Positions 8,587-16,194 of a stretch of 64,000 nt of DNA are shown here, piece by piece. The position numbers and the translations under genes are program-made. The notes under the pieces are model-generated. The model searched no databases, had not been told where the DNA came from, and worked only from the letters and a program-made list of their open reading frames with translations. Numbering within the stretch: the stretch's first letter is position 1; each line of letters begins with the position of its first letter. This DNA is from Bacteroidales bacterium (GTDB lineage: Bacteria; Bacteroidota; Bacteroidia; Bacteroidales; VadinHA17). The stretch spans positions 434,001 to 498,000 of the forward strand of contig JADJLX010000005.1 of NCBI GenBank assembly GCA_016709865.1, read 5' to 3'.

Positions 8587-8662
8587 TAGAGACGCAATGC
8601 ATTGCGTCTCTATCATATCCCTTGTCTTTTATAGGTAAAGACGCAATGCATTGCGTCTCTAC
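8587..8662. repeat. two tandem copies of a perfect GACGCAATGCATTGCGTC palindrome
   Basis: A 26-bp perfect palindrome at 8587-8612 (core GACGCAATGCATTGCGTC flanked by TAGA/TCTA) recurs at 8635-8662 with one arm mismatch. The copies are 22 bases apart, between rnpB and the LolA-like gene. A related palindrome is at 6763-6790. Such copies look like REP-type interspersed palindromes (inference). Confidence 0.75.
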
Positions 8663-8684
8663 AATACAACAAAAACCAAAATCA

Positions 8685-9386
8685 TTATTTGATTTTAAAA
8701 ACACTGTCTTCGATAGGAAGATTTACTTCAACTTTGTCAAAAATTATCATGAACTCCATACCCTGTGCTGATGAGGTTGTCTTCATAGGTAGAAGCAGTC
8801 CGTTAGTTTCTTTGTAATCAGATGGATATGAATCAACAGTTACAGTTGTTCCCTGTGAACTGACCGTGGTGCTGTTCTTAACAAGAAGATAGGATGCTTT
8901 GTCGATAAACATATCTGTTGTGTTTCCTCCATCCAGACTGACTTTTATCTTGAATGCAGGCTTGTCGTTTACATTTTCCTGTCCGACAAGTGTGAGTTTG
9001 CCCTCTTTCAGATATGTTGCCATGAAATTATTGAAAAGGTTGCTGGTCTGGGTCTGTTTAACCTGATCTGCAGACATTTCAACAGGTTCGGCGGAGCCTG
9101 TCATAGGATTGATTGAGTATCCTTTAACACCGTCAAATACAGATATCATTTCCTGTCCGTTGAAATTGGTGACAGTCTTGATTTTATTTGGATTTTTCAT
9201 CCACATCTCAAGCGGAAGATCCATTCCCATCATCGACATCTTTCCGGTGATCTTGATTGTTGACAGAGCAGAAATTTTATCCTGCTTGTTGGCTTCTGAG
9301 TACTTTTTTACAATTTCTTCAAGTGATTGAGCATTGATAGCGGTTGCAATAATTAGTCCGGTAAGGACAAAAATGAGCTTTTTCAT
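8685..9386 (-). CDS. secreted LolA-like (outer-membrane lipoprotein-sorting fold) protein
   Basis: A 233-residue protein with a signal peptide (MKKLIFVLTGLIIATAINAQ, cut after NAQ). The body has the LolA/LppX-type pattern: an N-terminal helix (SLEEIVKKYSEANK), then TIKITGKMSMMGMDLPLEMWMKNPNKIKTV as successive beta strands, a long central helix, and IDKASYLLVKNSTTV with paired strands to the C-terminus. The family binds lipid or lipoprotein acyl chains in the periplasm. A true LolA role is uncertain because Bacteroidota carry many such paralogues. It is followed 25 bases later by no clear terminator; kdsA lies upstream in the same direction. Confidence 0.7.
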   Translation of the reverse strand: MKKLIFVLTGLIIATAINAQSLEEIVKKYSEANKQDKISALSTIKITGKMSMMGMDLPLEMWMKNPNKIKTVTNFNGQEMISVFDGVKGYSINPMTGSAEPVEMSADQVKQTQTSNLFNNFMATYLKEGKLTLVGQENVNDKPAFKIKVSLDGGNTTDMFIDKASYLLVKNSTTVSSQGTTVTVDSYPSDYKETNGLLLPMKTTSSAQGMEFMIIFDKVEVNLPIEDSVFKIK

Positions 9387-9411
9387 GTAATTGGATTTAA
9401 AATTTAAATGA

Positions 9412-10239
9412 TTAAAATGAATTTATTGTTTTTCTTAATACGACAAGCCTGCCTAAAAGTAAGTCCATACCTGATAAGATCAGCATATTGGCACCATCTG
9501 ATTTTGCAATTCCGGGATTCGGATGAGTTTCGATGAAAATTCCATCAGCCCCGACACTTATTGCTGCTTTGCCAATAGTCTCTATCATATCGGGTCTTCC
9601 TCCCGATACCCCGGCCTCCTGATTTGGCTGCTGAAGTGAATGTGTTATATCCATTATAACAGGAACTCCGATCTTCTGCATCTCCGGGATATTTCTGAAA
9701 TCGACAACAATATCCTGATATCCGAACATATTACCCCTGTCAGTCAGCGTGATATTATTGTTTCCTGATTCTTTTACCTTTTCAACGGCGAACTTCATTG
9801 AAGCTCCTGAAAGAAATTGTCCCTTTTTAATATTAATCCACTTTCCTGTTTTCGCAGCAGCGACCAGAAGGTCAGTTTGTCTGCACAAAAATGCCGGAAT
9901 CTGAAGAACGTCAACATAATCAGCAGCCATCTGTGCCTCATCCGGATTATGAATGTCAGTGATTACAGGAACGGAATACCTGTTCCTTACTTCAGCAAGT
10001 ATTTTTAAGGCTTTTATATCGCCTATGCCTGAAAATGAATCACCTTTGGATCTGTTGGCTTTCCTGTATGATGATTTGAAAATAAAAGGAATACTGTATT
10101 TCTCTGATAAAGACTTAAGATGTTCAGCTGTTTCAAATATAATCGCCTCACTCTCAACAACACAGGGACCGGCAATTAAAAGAAAATTACCTGATTCTTT
10201 GAATTTTATTCCGGGAATATTTATTCCAGCTTTAGACAT
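9412..10239 (-). CDS. kdsA: 3-deoxy-D-manno-octulosonate 8-phosphate synthase KdsA
   Basis: Condenses phosphoenolpyruvate with arabinose 5-phosphate to make KDO-8-phosphate for lipopolysaccharide. The 275-residue protein has the family blocks LLIAGPCVVESE (21-32), FKSSYRKANRSKGDSFSG, TDRGNMFGYQDIVVDFRN and DITHSLQQPN. The Cys in IAGPC (residue 25) sits where metal-dependent KdsA enzymes have their metal-binding cysteine and E. coli KdsA has Asn, so this is probably the metal-dependent class. It starts about 55 bases downstream of a CACAGAG hairpin element and is upstream of the LolA-like gene. Confidence 0.95.
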   Translation of the reverse strand: MSKAGINIPGIKFKESGNFLLIAGPCVVESEAIIFETAEHLKSLSEKYSIPFIFKSSYRKANRSKGDSFSGIGDIKALKILAEVRNRYSVPVITDIHNPDEAQMAADYVDVLQIPAFLCRQTDLLVAAAKTGKWINIKKGQFLSGASMKFAVEKVKESGNNNITLTDRGNMFGYQDIVVDFRNIPEMQKIGVPVIMDITHSLQQPNQEAGVSGGRPDMIETIGKAAISVGADGIFIETHPNPGIAKSDGANMLILSGMDLLLGRLVVLRKTINSF

Positions 10240-10293
10240 ATTGTAACAAAATTAGAATTTTTTTTATAATAAAATGATAATGTCTTTTCTTTT

Positions 10294-10385
10294 CTCTGTG
10301 TAACTCTGTGCTTCTCAGTGTCTCTCTGTGACAGTTCTTTTTATTTCACAGAGATCCACAGAGGCATCACAGAGATTTCACAGAG
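10294..10385. repeat. CTCTGTG/CACAGAG inverted-repeat element (copy A)
   Basis: Four CTCTGTG-type units at an exact 10-base period (10294-10330) face four CACAGAG units (10347-10385) around a T-rich loop. The whole can fold into a long hairpin. It fills the gap between the rarA stop and the kdsA start. Related elements are at 44438-44535 and 46089-46186. Confidence 0.75.
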
Positions 10386-10388
10386 ATA

Positions 10389-11687
10389 TTACTTATCATA
10401 TTTGTAAATATCTTTCCACATTACAGATAATCTCTTTCTTATCTCTTCTTCTTTTGGATTAGCTCCCGGATCATAAAAAGTCCTTCCTTTTATCTCCTCC
10501 GGAAGAAAATTATCCTGAACAAAATTACCTGAATAGCTGTGTGCATATTTATACTCTTTTCCATACCCAAGGTTCTTCATTAGCCGGGTAGGGGCATTTC
10601 TTATATGTAACGGCACAGGAAGATCTCCTTCTGTCCTGACAGCCTCAATTGCGCTCTCAATGGCCATATATGATGCATTGCTCTTTGGTGAGGTTGCAAG
10701 ATATACGGCAGCTTCAGAGAGTATTATTCTCGATTCAGGCCATCCTATTACATTAACAGCTTCAAAGCATGCCTGGGCGAGCAGAAGTGCATTCGGATTG
10801 GCAAGACCTATATCCTCTGCAGCAAGAATAAGCATCCTTCGTGCAATAAATTTCGGATCTTCACCGCCTTCAACCATTCTGGCCAGCCAGTAAACTGCGG
10901 CATTCGGATCACTGCCCCTGAGCGATTTAATGAATGCCGAAATAATGTCGTAATGCTGTTCTCCGTTCTTGTCATACATCGCCAGATTCTTCTGGACATG
11001 TTTCAGCACCTTCTCATTATTAATAATGATCTTTTCAGATGACGCTTCATCAGATTCCGAGCTTACAACAAGTTCAAGCGCATTATACAGTTTCCTCGCA
11101 TCTCCTCCGGAGATTCTGATAAGAGCTTCGTATTCTTCAATTGAAATATCAAGTGCAGCAAGATATCTGTCTTTTTTAAGTGCCGTATTTGTTAATGATA
11201 CCAGTTCATCTTCAGTCAGTGGTTGCATTACGTACACCTGGCATCTCGAAAGAAGAGGGGATATAACTTCAAATGAAGGATTCTCAGTTGTGGCTCCTAT
11301 TAATGTTATTACTCCCTGTTCAACTGCACTTAAAAGAGAATCCTGCTGCGATTTATTGAAGCGGTGAATCTCATCTATAAAGAGTATGGGATTAGGTTGA
11401 TTGAAGAATTGTTGTTTCTTGGCTTTTTCAATTGTTTCTCTAACATCCTTAACGCCTGAATGTACTGCACTAAGTGAAAAGAAAGGTCTTTTAAGTGTAT
11501 TTGCGATGATGCCGGCCAGAGTGGTTTTGCCTACTCCGGGAGGACCCCACAGAATAAAAGAAGGAATATTCCCCGACTCAATTACTCTTCGCAGTACAGC
11601 ATCCTTGCCAACCAGGTGTTCCTGACCGCAGAAATCTGCCAGATCCTTGGGTCTGAGCCTTTCAGCAAGAGGTTGATTTGCCAGCAT
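10389..11687 (-). CDS. rarA: replication-associated recombination protein A (RarA/MgsA, AAA+ ATPase)
   Basis: RarA acts at stalled replication forks as a clamp-loader-like tetrameric AAA+ ATPase. From the ATG at 11687 the protein has 432 residues. Motifs are RLRPKDLADFCGQEHLVG (11-28), Walker A GPPGVGKT (48-55), Walker B LFIDEIHRFN (102-111), sensor 1 LIGATTENPSF, and the C-terminal MgsA domain (PKFIARRMLILAAEDIGLANP; YPxKxNASYMA-like block as TSPKSNASYMAIESA). An upstream start at 11720 would add 11 residues unlike the family. The next gene on the other side, ggt, diverges. Confidence 0.95.
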   Translation of the reverse strand: MLANQPLAERLRPKDLADFCGQEHLVGKDAVLRRVIESGNIPSFILWGPPGVGKTTLAGIIANTLKRPFFSLSAVHSGVKDVRETIEKAKKQQFFNQPNPILFIDEIHRFNKSQQDSLLSAVEQGVITLIGATTENPSFEVISPLLSRCQVYVMQPLTEDELVSLTNTALKKDRYLAALDISIEEYEALIRISGGDARKLYNALELVVSSESDEASSEKIIINNEKVLKHVQKNLAMYDKNGEQHYDIISAFIKSLRGSDPNAAVYWLARMVEGGEDPKFIARRMLILAAEDIGLANPNALLLAQACFEAVNVIGWPESRIILSEAAVYLATSPKSNASYMAIESAIEAVRTEGDLPVPLHIRNAPTRLMKNLGYGKEYKYAHSYSGNFVQDNFLPEEIKGRTFYDPGANPKEEEIRKRLSVMWKDIYKYDK

Positions 11688-11804
11688 CGAAAAAGATTTT
11701 GCGTAAAAGTAATAAAACAATTTTTCTTATGATAGTATTATGAAGCCATGCAACCTAAATTGTGACTTTATTGTTATACTTGTAATTAGAAAAAGTAATC
11801 TCTC

Positions 11805-13511
11805 ATGCTAAGATCCTCAGTAGCCCTTCTTATTCTGATCTCACTTTCAGGTTGTTCCGGTAAATCCGGTTCCATAAATAACATAATTAAACAGGGCAAA
11901 GGAATTATTACAGATCATGGGATGGTGGTTTCTGCACATCCTGAAAGTTCACTTATAGGTACAAAAATACTACAGGCAGGAGGCAATGCGATTGATGCTG
12001 CTGTAGCTACTGAGTTTGCGCTTGCTGTATGCTATCCTGAAGCAGGTAATATTGGTGGTGGGGGATTCATGGTTATCAGACTTGCTGATGGAAATACAGA
12101 TGTTATAGATTACAGGGAGAAAGCACCATTAAGTGCATCACGGGATATGTATCTTGATAAGGCTGGTAATGTTATTGAAGGCTTAAGTACTGATACTCAT
12201 CTGGCCAGCGGTGTTCCGGGTACTGTCGACGGTATGATAACTGCTCATTCCAGGTATGGAGTACTTCCATTTAAGGATGTTATTCAGCCTGCTATTGATA
12301 TTGCAGAAAAAGGATTCCCGCTTACCAGGGGACAGGCAGTCCGGCTTAATGTTGCAAAAACAATTTTTCTTGCAAGAAATGCTTCACGAACATCATTTAT
12401 AAAGGATTCCCTATGGAAAGAAGGTGACACTCTTGTTCAGAAAGATCTTGCAGGAACACTCAGGCTGATCAGGGATTTTGGCAGGGATGGTTTTTATTCA
12501 GGTAAAACAGCCCGGCTGATTGTTAAAGAGATGAAGAGAGGAAATGGAATTGTCTCTGAACAGGATCTTAATGGTTATAAGTCAGTTACCAGAGATCCAC
12601 TTACTTCAGATTATAAGGGGTATCGGGTAATCACAGTGCCTCCCCCTTCAAGCGGAGGGATAATTCTTATTCAGCTTCTTAAAATGACTGAAAAATATCC
12701 TGTTAAAGAGTGGGGATTTCATTCTTTTAAAAGTATTCATCTGATTGCAGAAGCTGAGAGAAGATCATTTGCTGACCGTTCAGAATATCTTGGCGATCCT
12801 GATTTTATGAGTGTAAAGTCAGATCAGCTTATTAACAGTGATTATTTGCTTTCCCGTATGAATTCATATGATGAAGAAAAGGCATCAGTTTCAAAGGATA
12901 TTAAACCCGGATTGCCGGAAGCATATTCCAGCGAGGAAACAACACATTATTCGGTTGTAGATCAACTTGGAAATGCAGTTTCTGCAACCACAACTCTCAA
13001 CGGAACCTATGGTAACAGTATCGTTGTCGACAGCGCTGGTTTCTTCTTAAACAATCAGATGGATGATTTTTCAACCAAGCCGGGAACACCTAATATGTAT
13101 GGCCTGGTAGGAGGCGAAGTCAATTCGGTTCAGCCAGGAAAGAAAATTCTCAGTTCTATGACTCCGTCAATTGTTGAAAAAGATGGAAAACTTTTTCTTG
13201 TTGCCGGATCTCCGGGTGGATCAACGATACCTACCACTGTTTTTCAGTTGATAATCAACGTTATAGATTATGGGATGAGTATTCAGGATGCCACCGATGC
13301 CGGCAGGTTTCATCATCAGTGGCTGCCTGATCAGATCAGTTACGAGCAGGCTGCAATCGACAGTATCACAGTAGGGAAGCTGGCAAATATGGGGCATTCT
13401 CTCGTCAGGCGCTCATCTATAGGGAGCATTAATGCTATAATGATATTACCTGATGGGAGAAAGGCCGGTGGTGCGGATAAAAGAGGTAATAATTCATCAT
13501 GCGGATACTAA
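11805..13511 (+). CDS. ggt: gamma-glutamyltransferase (lipoprotein)
   Basis: Gamma-glutamyl transpeptidase hydrolyses or transfers gamma-glutamyl groups, for example from glutathione or gamma-glutamyl peptides. The 568-residue proenzyme has a lipoprotein signal with lipobox LSGC (Cys17), so it is probably membrane-anchored on the periplasmic side. The autoprocessing site is TTHYSVVD, with the nucleophile Thr380 directly before HYS. GNIGGGGFMV, YREKAP, SSGGI, SSMTPSIV and the oxyanion GSPGGSTIP loop are present. It stands alone, 118 bases from divergent rarA. It could assist the peptide and glutamate salvage suggested by other genes here (inference). Confidence 0.95.
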   Translation: MLRSSVALLILISLSGCSGKSGSINNIIKQGKGIITDHGMVVSAHPESSLIGTKILQAGGNAIDAAVATEFALAVCYPEAGNIGGGGFMVIRLADGNTDVIDYREKAPLSASRDMYLDKAGNVIEGLSTDTHLASGVPGTVDGMITAHSRYGVLPFKDVIQPAIDIAEKGFPLTRGQAVRLNVAKTIFLARNASRTSFIKDSLWKEGDTLVQKDLAGTLRLIRDFGRDGFYSGKTARLIVKEMKRGNGIVSEQDLNGYKSVTRDPLTSDYKGYRVITVPPPSSGGIILIQLLKMTEKYPVKEWGFHSFKSIHLIAEAERRSFADRSEYLGDPDFMSVKSDQLINSDYLLSRMNSYDEEKASVSKDIKPGLPEAYSSEETTHYSVVDQLGNAVSATTTLNGTYGNSIVVDSAGFFLNNQMDDFSTKPGTPNMYGLVGGEVNSVQPGKKILSSMTPSIVEKDGKLFLVAGSPGGSTIPTTVFQLIINVIDYGMSIQDATDAGRFHHQWLPDQISYEQAAIDSITVGKLANMGHSLVRRSSIGSINAIMILPDGRKAGGADKRGNNSSCGY

Positions 13512-13662
13512 CAGTTTTGTGGTTCAATAATTTTTACTAAATTGCCTCAAATTTATTTTATTTAAAAAAAATAAATTAATACTTTTAACAATTGAAATAT
13601 AGATTTTTAGTTAGAATCAGATTATTGTTATTGTATTTGAATACATTCAGATATATTCAGTT

Positions 13663-14817
13663 ATGAAAAAAACACTGCTTATTGTAGGTATCATTCTGGC
13701 GGTAATCGTTGCCCTGCCGGTCATTAACCTGATCAGATGGACTTTTCAGTCGAAAAAGCCAATGAACATTATATTGGTAGACAAGACTGTTCCTAACATA
13801 GAAAGATTACATCATAAGTCTTTCAACTGGATTCTGACCAACGAAAGATTTGTTAAAAAGGAGAATAAATCAAGCTACTCGTACAGAAAGGATTACTACG
13901 GTTTCTACCCACAGAGACCATTACGTGACCATAAATGGGACAGAAATGATTATCGTCTGACAGATCTTATTAATCTGGCTGAAAATAACGATGCTGTCTA
14001 TTTTGCTGACACTTATGGGGTATTTTTCAATGACTGGTACAGGGGAATAAATAAGAGCCGCAAGTCAAGAAAATTATACGGTAGTCTTAATAATAATGAC
14101 TTCCTCCTCATTAAGGAGATGAAAGACAGAAATAAGCTTATTGTAATGGAGTATAACTCCTTCGACTACCCAACCGCAGCATTCGAATCTGTAAGGACAC
14201 AGGAAAAACTTGGTATATCGTTCTCTGGCTGGACAGGTAAATATTTCCATACCCTCGATACAACAGGTCCTGAATTTCCAATCTGGATGACAGCTATGTA
14301 CAGGAAAGAACATAAGAAACCATGGACGTTTACGAAGCCTGGAATAGTAATCCTCAGAGAAAAAAATATTATTGTTCTTGAAGAGGGAACACACCTGGCG
14401 ACTGCTTTACCACAGATCATTACCAGCCCTGAGTACGCAGAAAAATACGGTGTTGCTGAGTCAGTTGCCTTCGACCAGTGGTTTGATATTATTGATCCTC
14501 TGCAGAATACAGTTATTTCAAAATACAAGATTGCCACTACTCCGATAGGAGATACATTGTTGGCCGTCAGTAATTTATTAAGTGAGTTTCCTGCTGTTAC
14601 CCAGGAATCAGTTACAAAAACTGTATTCTATTTTTCAGGCGATTTTGCCAGTACTGATATTCCTTTCTGGATCTCCAGATTTAAAGGTGTTAACAAACTT
14701 AAAGGAATACTCTATTCTGATAAGCCTGAGGATACAAGAAGATTCTTCTGGCTCTATTACAGACCTTTGGTTAATGGAATATTTACCGAGTATTACGATT
14801 CCAAAAAAACAAAATAG
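13663..14817 (+). CDS. membrane-anchored protein of unknown function
   Basis: A 384-residue protein with one N-terminal membrane helix or uncleaved signal (about 4-27). The rest is a large extracytoplasmic domain rich in Tyr, Trp and Lys. Notable stretches are MNIILVDKTVPNIERLHHKSFNWIL, ENNDAVYFADTYGVFFNDW and IVILREKNIIVLEEGTHLA. The FADTYGV segment and repeated aromatic patches could mark a sugar- or peptidoglycan-facing domain, but I do not recognise a family. It has its own intrinsic terminator (14841-14872) and no clear operon partner. Confidence 0.75.
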   Translation: MKKTLLIVGIILAVIVALPVINLIRWTFQSKKPMNIILVDKTVPNIERLHHKSFNWILTNERFVKKENKSSYSYRKDYYGFYPQRPLRDHKWDRNDYRLTDLINLAENNDAVYFADTYGVFFNDWYRGINKSRKSRKLYGSLNNNDFLLIKEMKDRNKLIVMEYNSFDYPTAAFESVRTQEKLGISFSGWTGKYFHTLDTTGPEFPIWMTAMYRKEHKKPWTFTKPGIVILREKNIIVLEEGTHLATALPQIITSPEYAEKYGVAESVAFDQWFDIIDPLQNTVISKYKIATTPIGDTLLAVSNLLSEFPAVTQESVTKTVFYFSGDFASTDIPFWISRFKGVNKLKGILYSDKPEDTRRFFWLYYRPLVNGIFTEYYDSKKTK

Positions 14818-14840
14818 AATAATATACGATATCAGAATGA

Positions 14841-14872
14841 AGGGACATGTCGCGGCATGTCCCTCTTTTTTG
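14841..14872 (+). terminator. intrinsic terminator
   Basis: Perfect 9-bp stem AGGGACATG / CATGTCCCT with a 6-base loop, followed by CTTTTTT. It ends the unknown membrane-anchored gene. Confidence 0.88.
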
Positions 14873-14907
14873 ATACCCGCTCATTAATACAATTCATAAT
14901 CTGTTAA

Positions 14908-15678
14908 ATGAAAATATCAGTAATTCAATCCGACCTTGAGTGGGAAAACAAGTCAGGCAATCTTAAAAAGCTTGAAAAGCTGATAATTCCTCTCTATAAT
15001 ATGACAGATGTTGTTGTACTGCCTGAAATGTTCAATACAGGCTTTTCCATGCGTCCGGCAGAACTAAGTGAACCTGCTGATGGAGAAACACTTGTCTGGA
15101 TGAAATCCGCTGCCTCAAAAGGTAATTTTGGTCTTTGCGGGAGCTATATGGTTCGTTCTGAAGGCAAATATTATAACCGGTGGGTGTTCGTATCCCCCGA
15201 AGGTGAGTCATGGTCCTATGATAAGCGACATCTCTTTAGCATGGGGGAGGAGAACAAGCATTTTTCAGCAGGAAAATCCAGATTGATCTTTACTTTCAGG
15301 GGTATCAGAATCAGTCCATACATCTGCTATGATTTACGATTCCCTGTCTGGAGCAGAAACAAAAATGAATACGATCTGGCAATATATTCAGCAAACTGGC
15401 CTGAAGCAAGAATAAATGTATGGGATACACTTATTAAGGCCCGTGCTATAGAGAATCAGTGCTTTGTTGCCGGATCAAATATTATTGGAACGGATGGAAA
15501 TGGTATTAAGTATTGTGGTAATTCGGTGATTATCAGCCCGCGGGGAGAAGTTATCTCATTCGCTGAAACGGGTAAAACCTGTTCTATAACTTCAGATATC
15601 TCTCTTGAGGAGTTGACCGATTTCAGAGCCAAATTCCCTGTATCCAACGATGCCGACAACTTTTCCCTAAGTCTATAA
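14908..15678 (+). CDS. nitrilase-superfamily amidase (omega-amidase/YafV type)
   Basis: Carbon-nitrogen hydrolase of the Nit2/YafV branch, which hydrolyses 2-oxoglutaramate or 2-oxosuccinamate and similar omega-amides. The 256-residue protein has the Glu-Lys-Cys catalytic triad in the expected context: Glu40 in VLPEMFNTGFSM, Lys106 in YDKRHLFSMGEE and Cys140 in ICYDLRFPVWSR. The length matches the family. It begins 90 bases after the terminator of the preceding gene, so it is transcribed separately. Substrate is inferred from the YafV-like FNTGFSM and DLRFPVW signatures. Confidence 0.9.
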   Translation: MKISVIQSDLEWENKSGNLKKLEKLIIPLYNMTDVVVLPEMFNTGFSMRPAELSEPADGETLVWMKSAASKGNFGLCGSYMVRSEGKYYNRWVFVSPEGESWSYDKRHLFSMGEENKHFSAGKSRLIFTFRGIRISPYICYDLRFPVWSRNKNEYDLAIYSANWPEARINVWDTLIKARAIENQCFVAGSNIIGTDGNGIKYCGNSVIISPRGEVISFAETGKTCSITSDISLEELTDFRAKFPVSNDADNFSLSL

Positions 15679-15721
15679 ACTAAGTTTCGGGGATGAATGA
15701 GAAATTTGATAAGAAAGTTTC

Positions 15722-16186
15722 CCCTCCTTTTGAAGCTAATCTTGCATCACATCTCAATTTGAGTAATTGCTTAAAGAGATAAGTAGATCCCTCGCTGGTG
15801 CTGCTAATGACATCTTCCTGCAACACATTCTTTATTAAATAATTACACTTTTGTAGCCAGCATTGATCTATTAATCTTATAATGAGAGAAGGAGATCCTT
15901 CATTCATCCTTTTCTAATTGTGGGATATTGAGAAATTATCAGGAAGGATGAATTCAGGATGACACCATTTTTGGTGTGAGGTATGTGTAAGGAAGAAACG
16001 GCGATTCGCGAGTGAAATATACCACGAATAAAATGTCGTTGCGAATCGCCGTTTCTTCCTCCCATGTCCCAAAAAATAACCTGTTCCAATTCCGAAAGGG
16101 CTTGGGAGGTTTGGAGGAAGGCCCGCTTAACAAGTTGTGTATAAAGATTAGCTTTCAAAAGGAGGGCCTGCCCCGCTTTTGGCGGG
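15722..16186. repeat. gene-free block of nested inverted repeats
   Basis: No convincing gene lies between 15679 and 16194. The outer arms are 15722-15743 and 16144-16166: 22 bp with one inserted T, ending in AAGATTAGCTT and AAAAGGAGGG. An inner perfect 19-bp inverted repeat is GGAAGAAACGGCGATTCGC (15991-16009) against 16041-16059. A 9-bp pair TTCATCCTT/AAGGATGAA is near 15902/15943. Small hairpins are ACACC-ATTTTT-GGTGT (about 15963) and CCCGC/GCGGG (about 16172-16186). Two short minus-strand frames here (75 and 84 codons) look fortuitous. The structure resembles a decayed non-autonomous element or stacked intergenic palindromes. Confidence 0.55.
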
Positions 16187-16194
16187 AGGAAATG

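Noticed and set aside
15680..16158. Two short minus-strand frames (75 and 84 codons) in the repeat block
   Set aside because: Composition is odd, neither shows a domain or signal, and they overlap the inverted repeats; they look fortuitous.
16171..16186. Intrinsic terminator for the FAD/Fe-S gene at CCCGC/GCGGG
   Set aside because: A short GC stem is present, but on the minus strand no T-run follows it, so it is not called a terminator.
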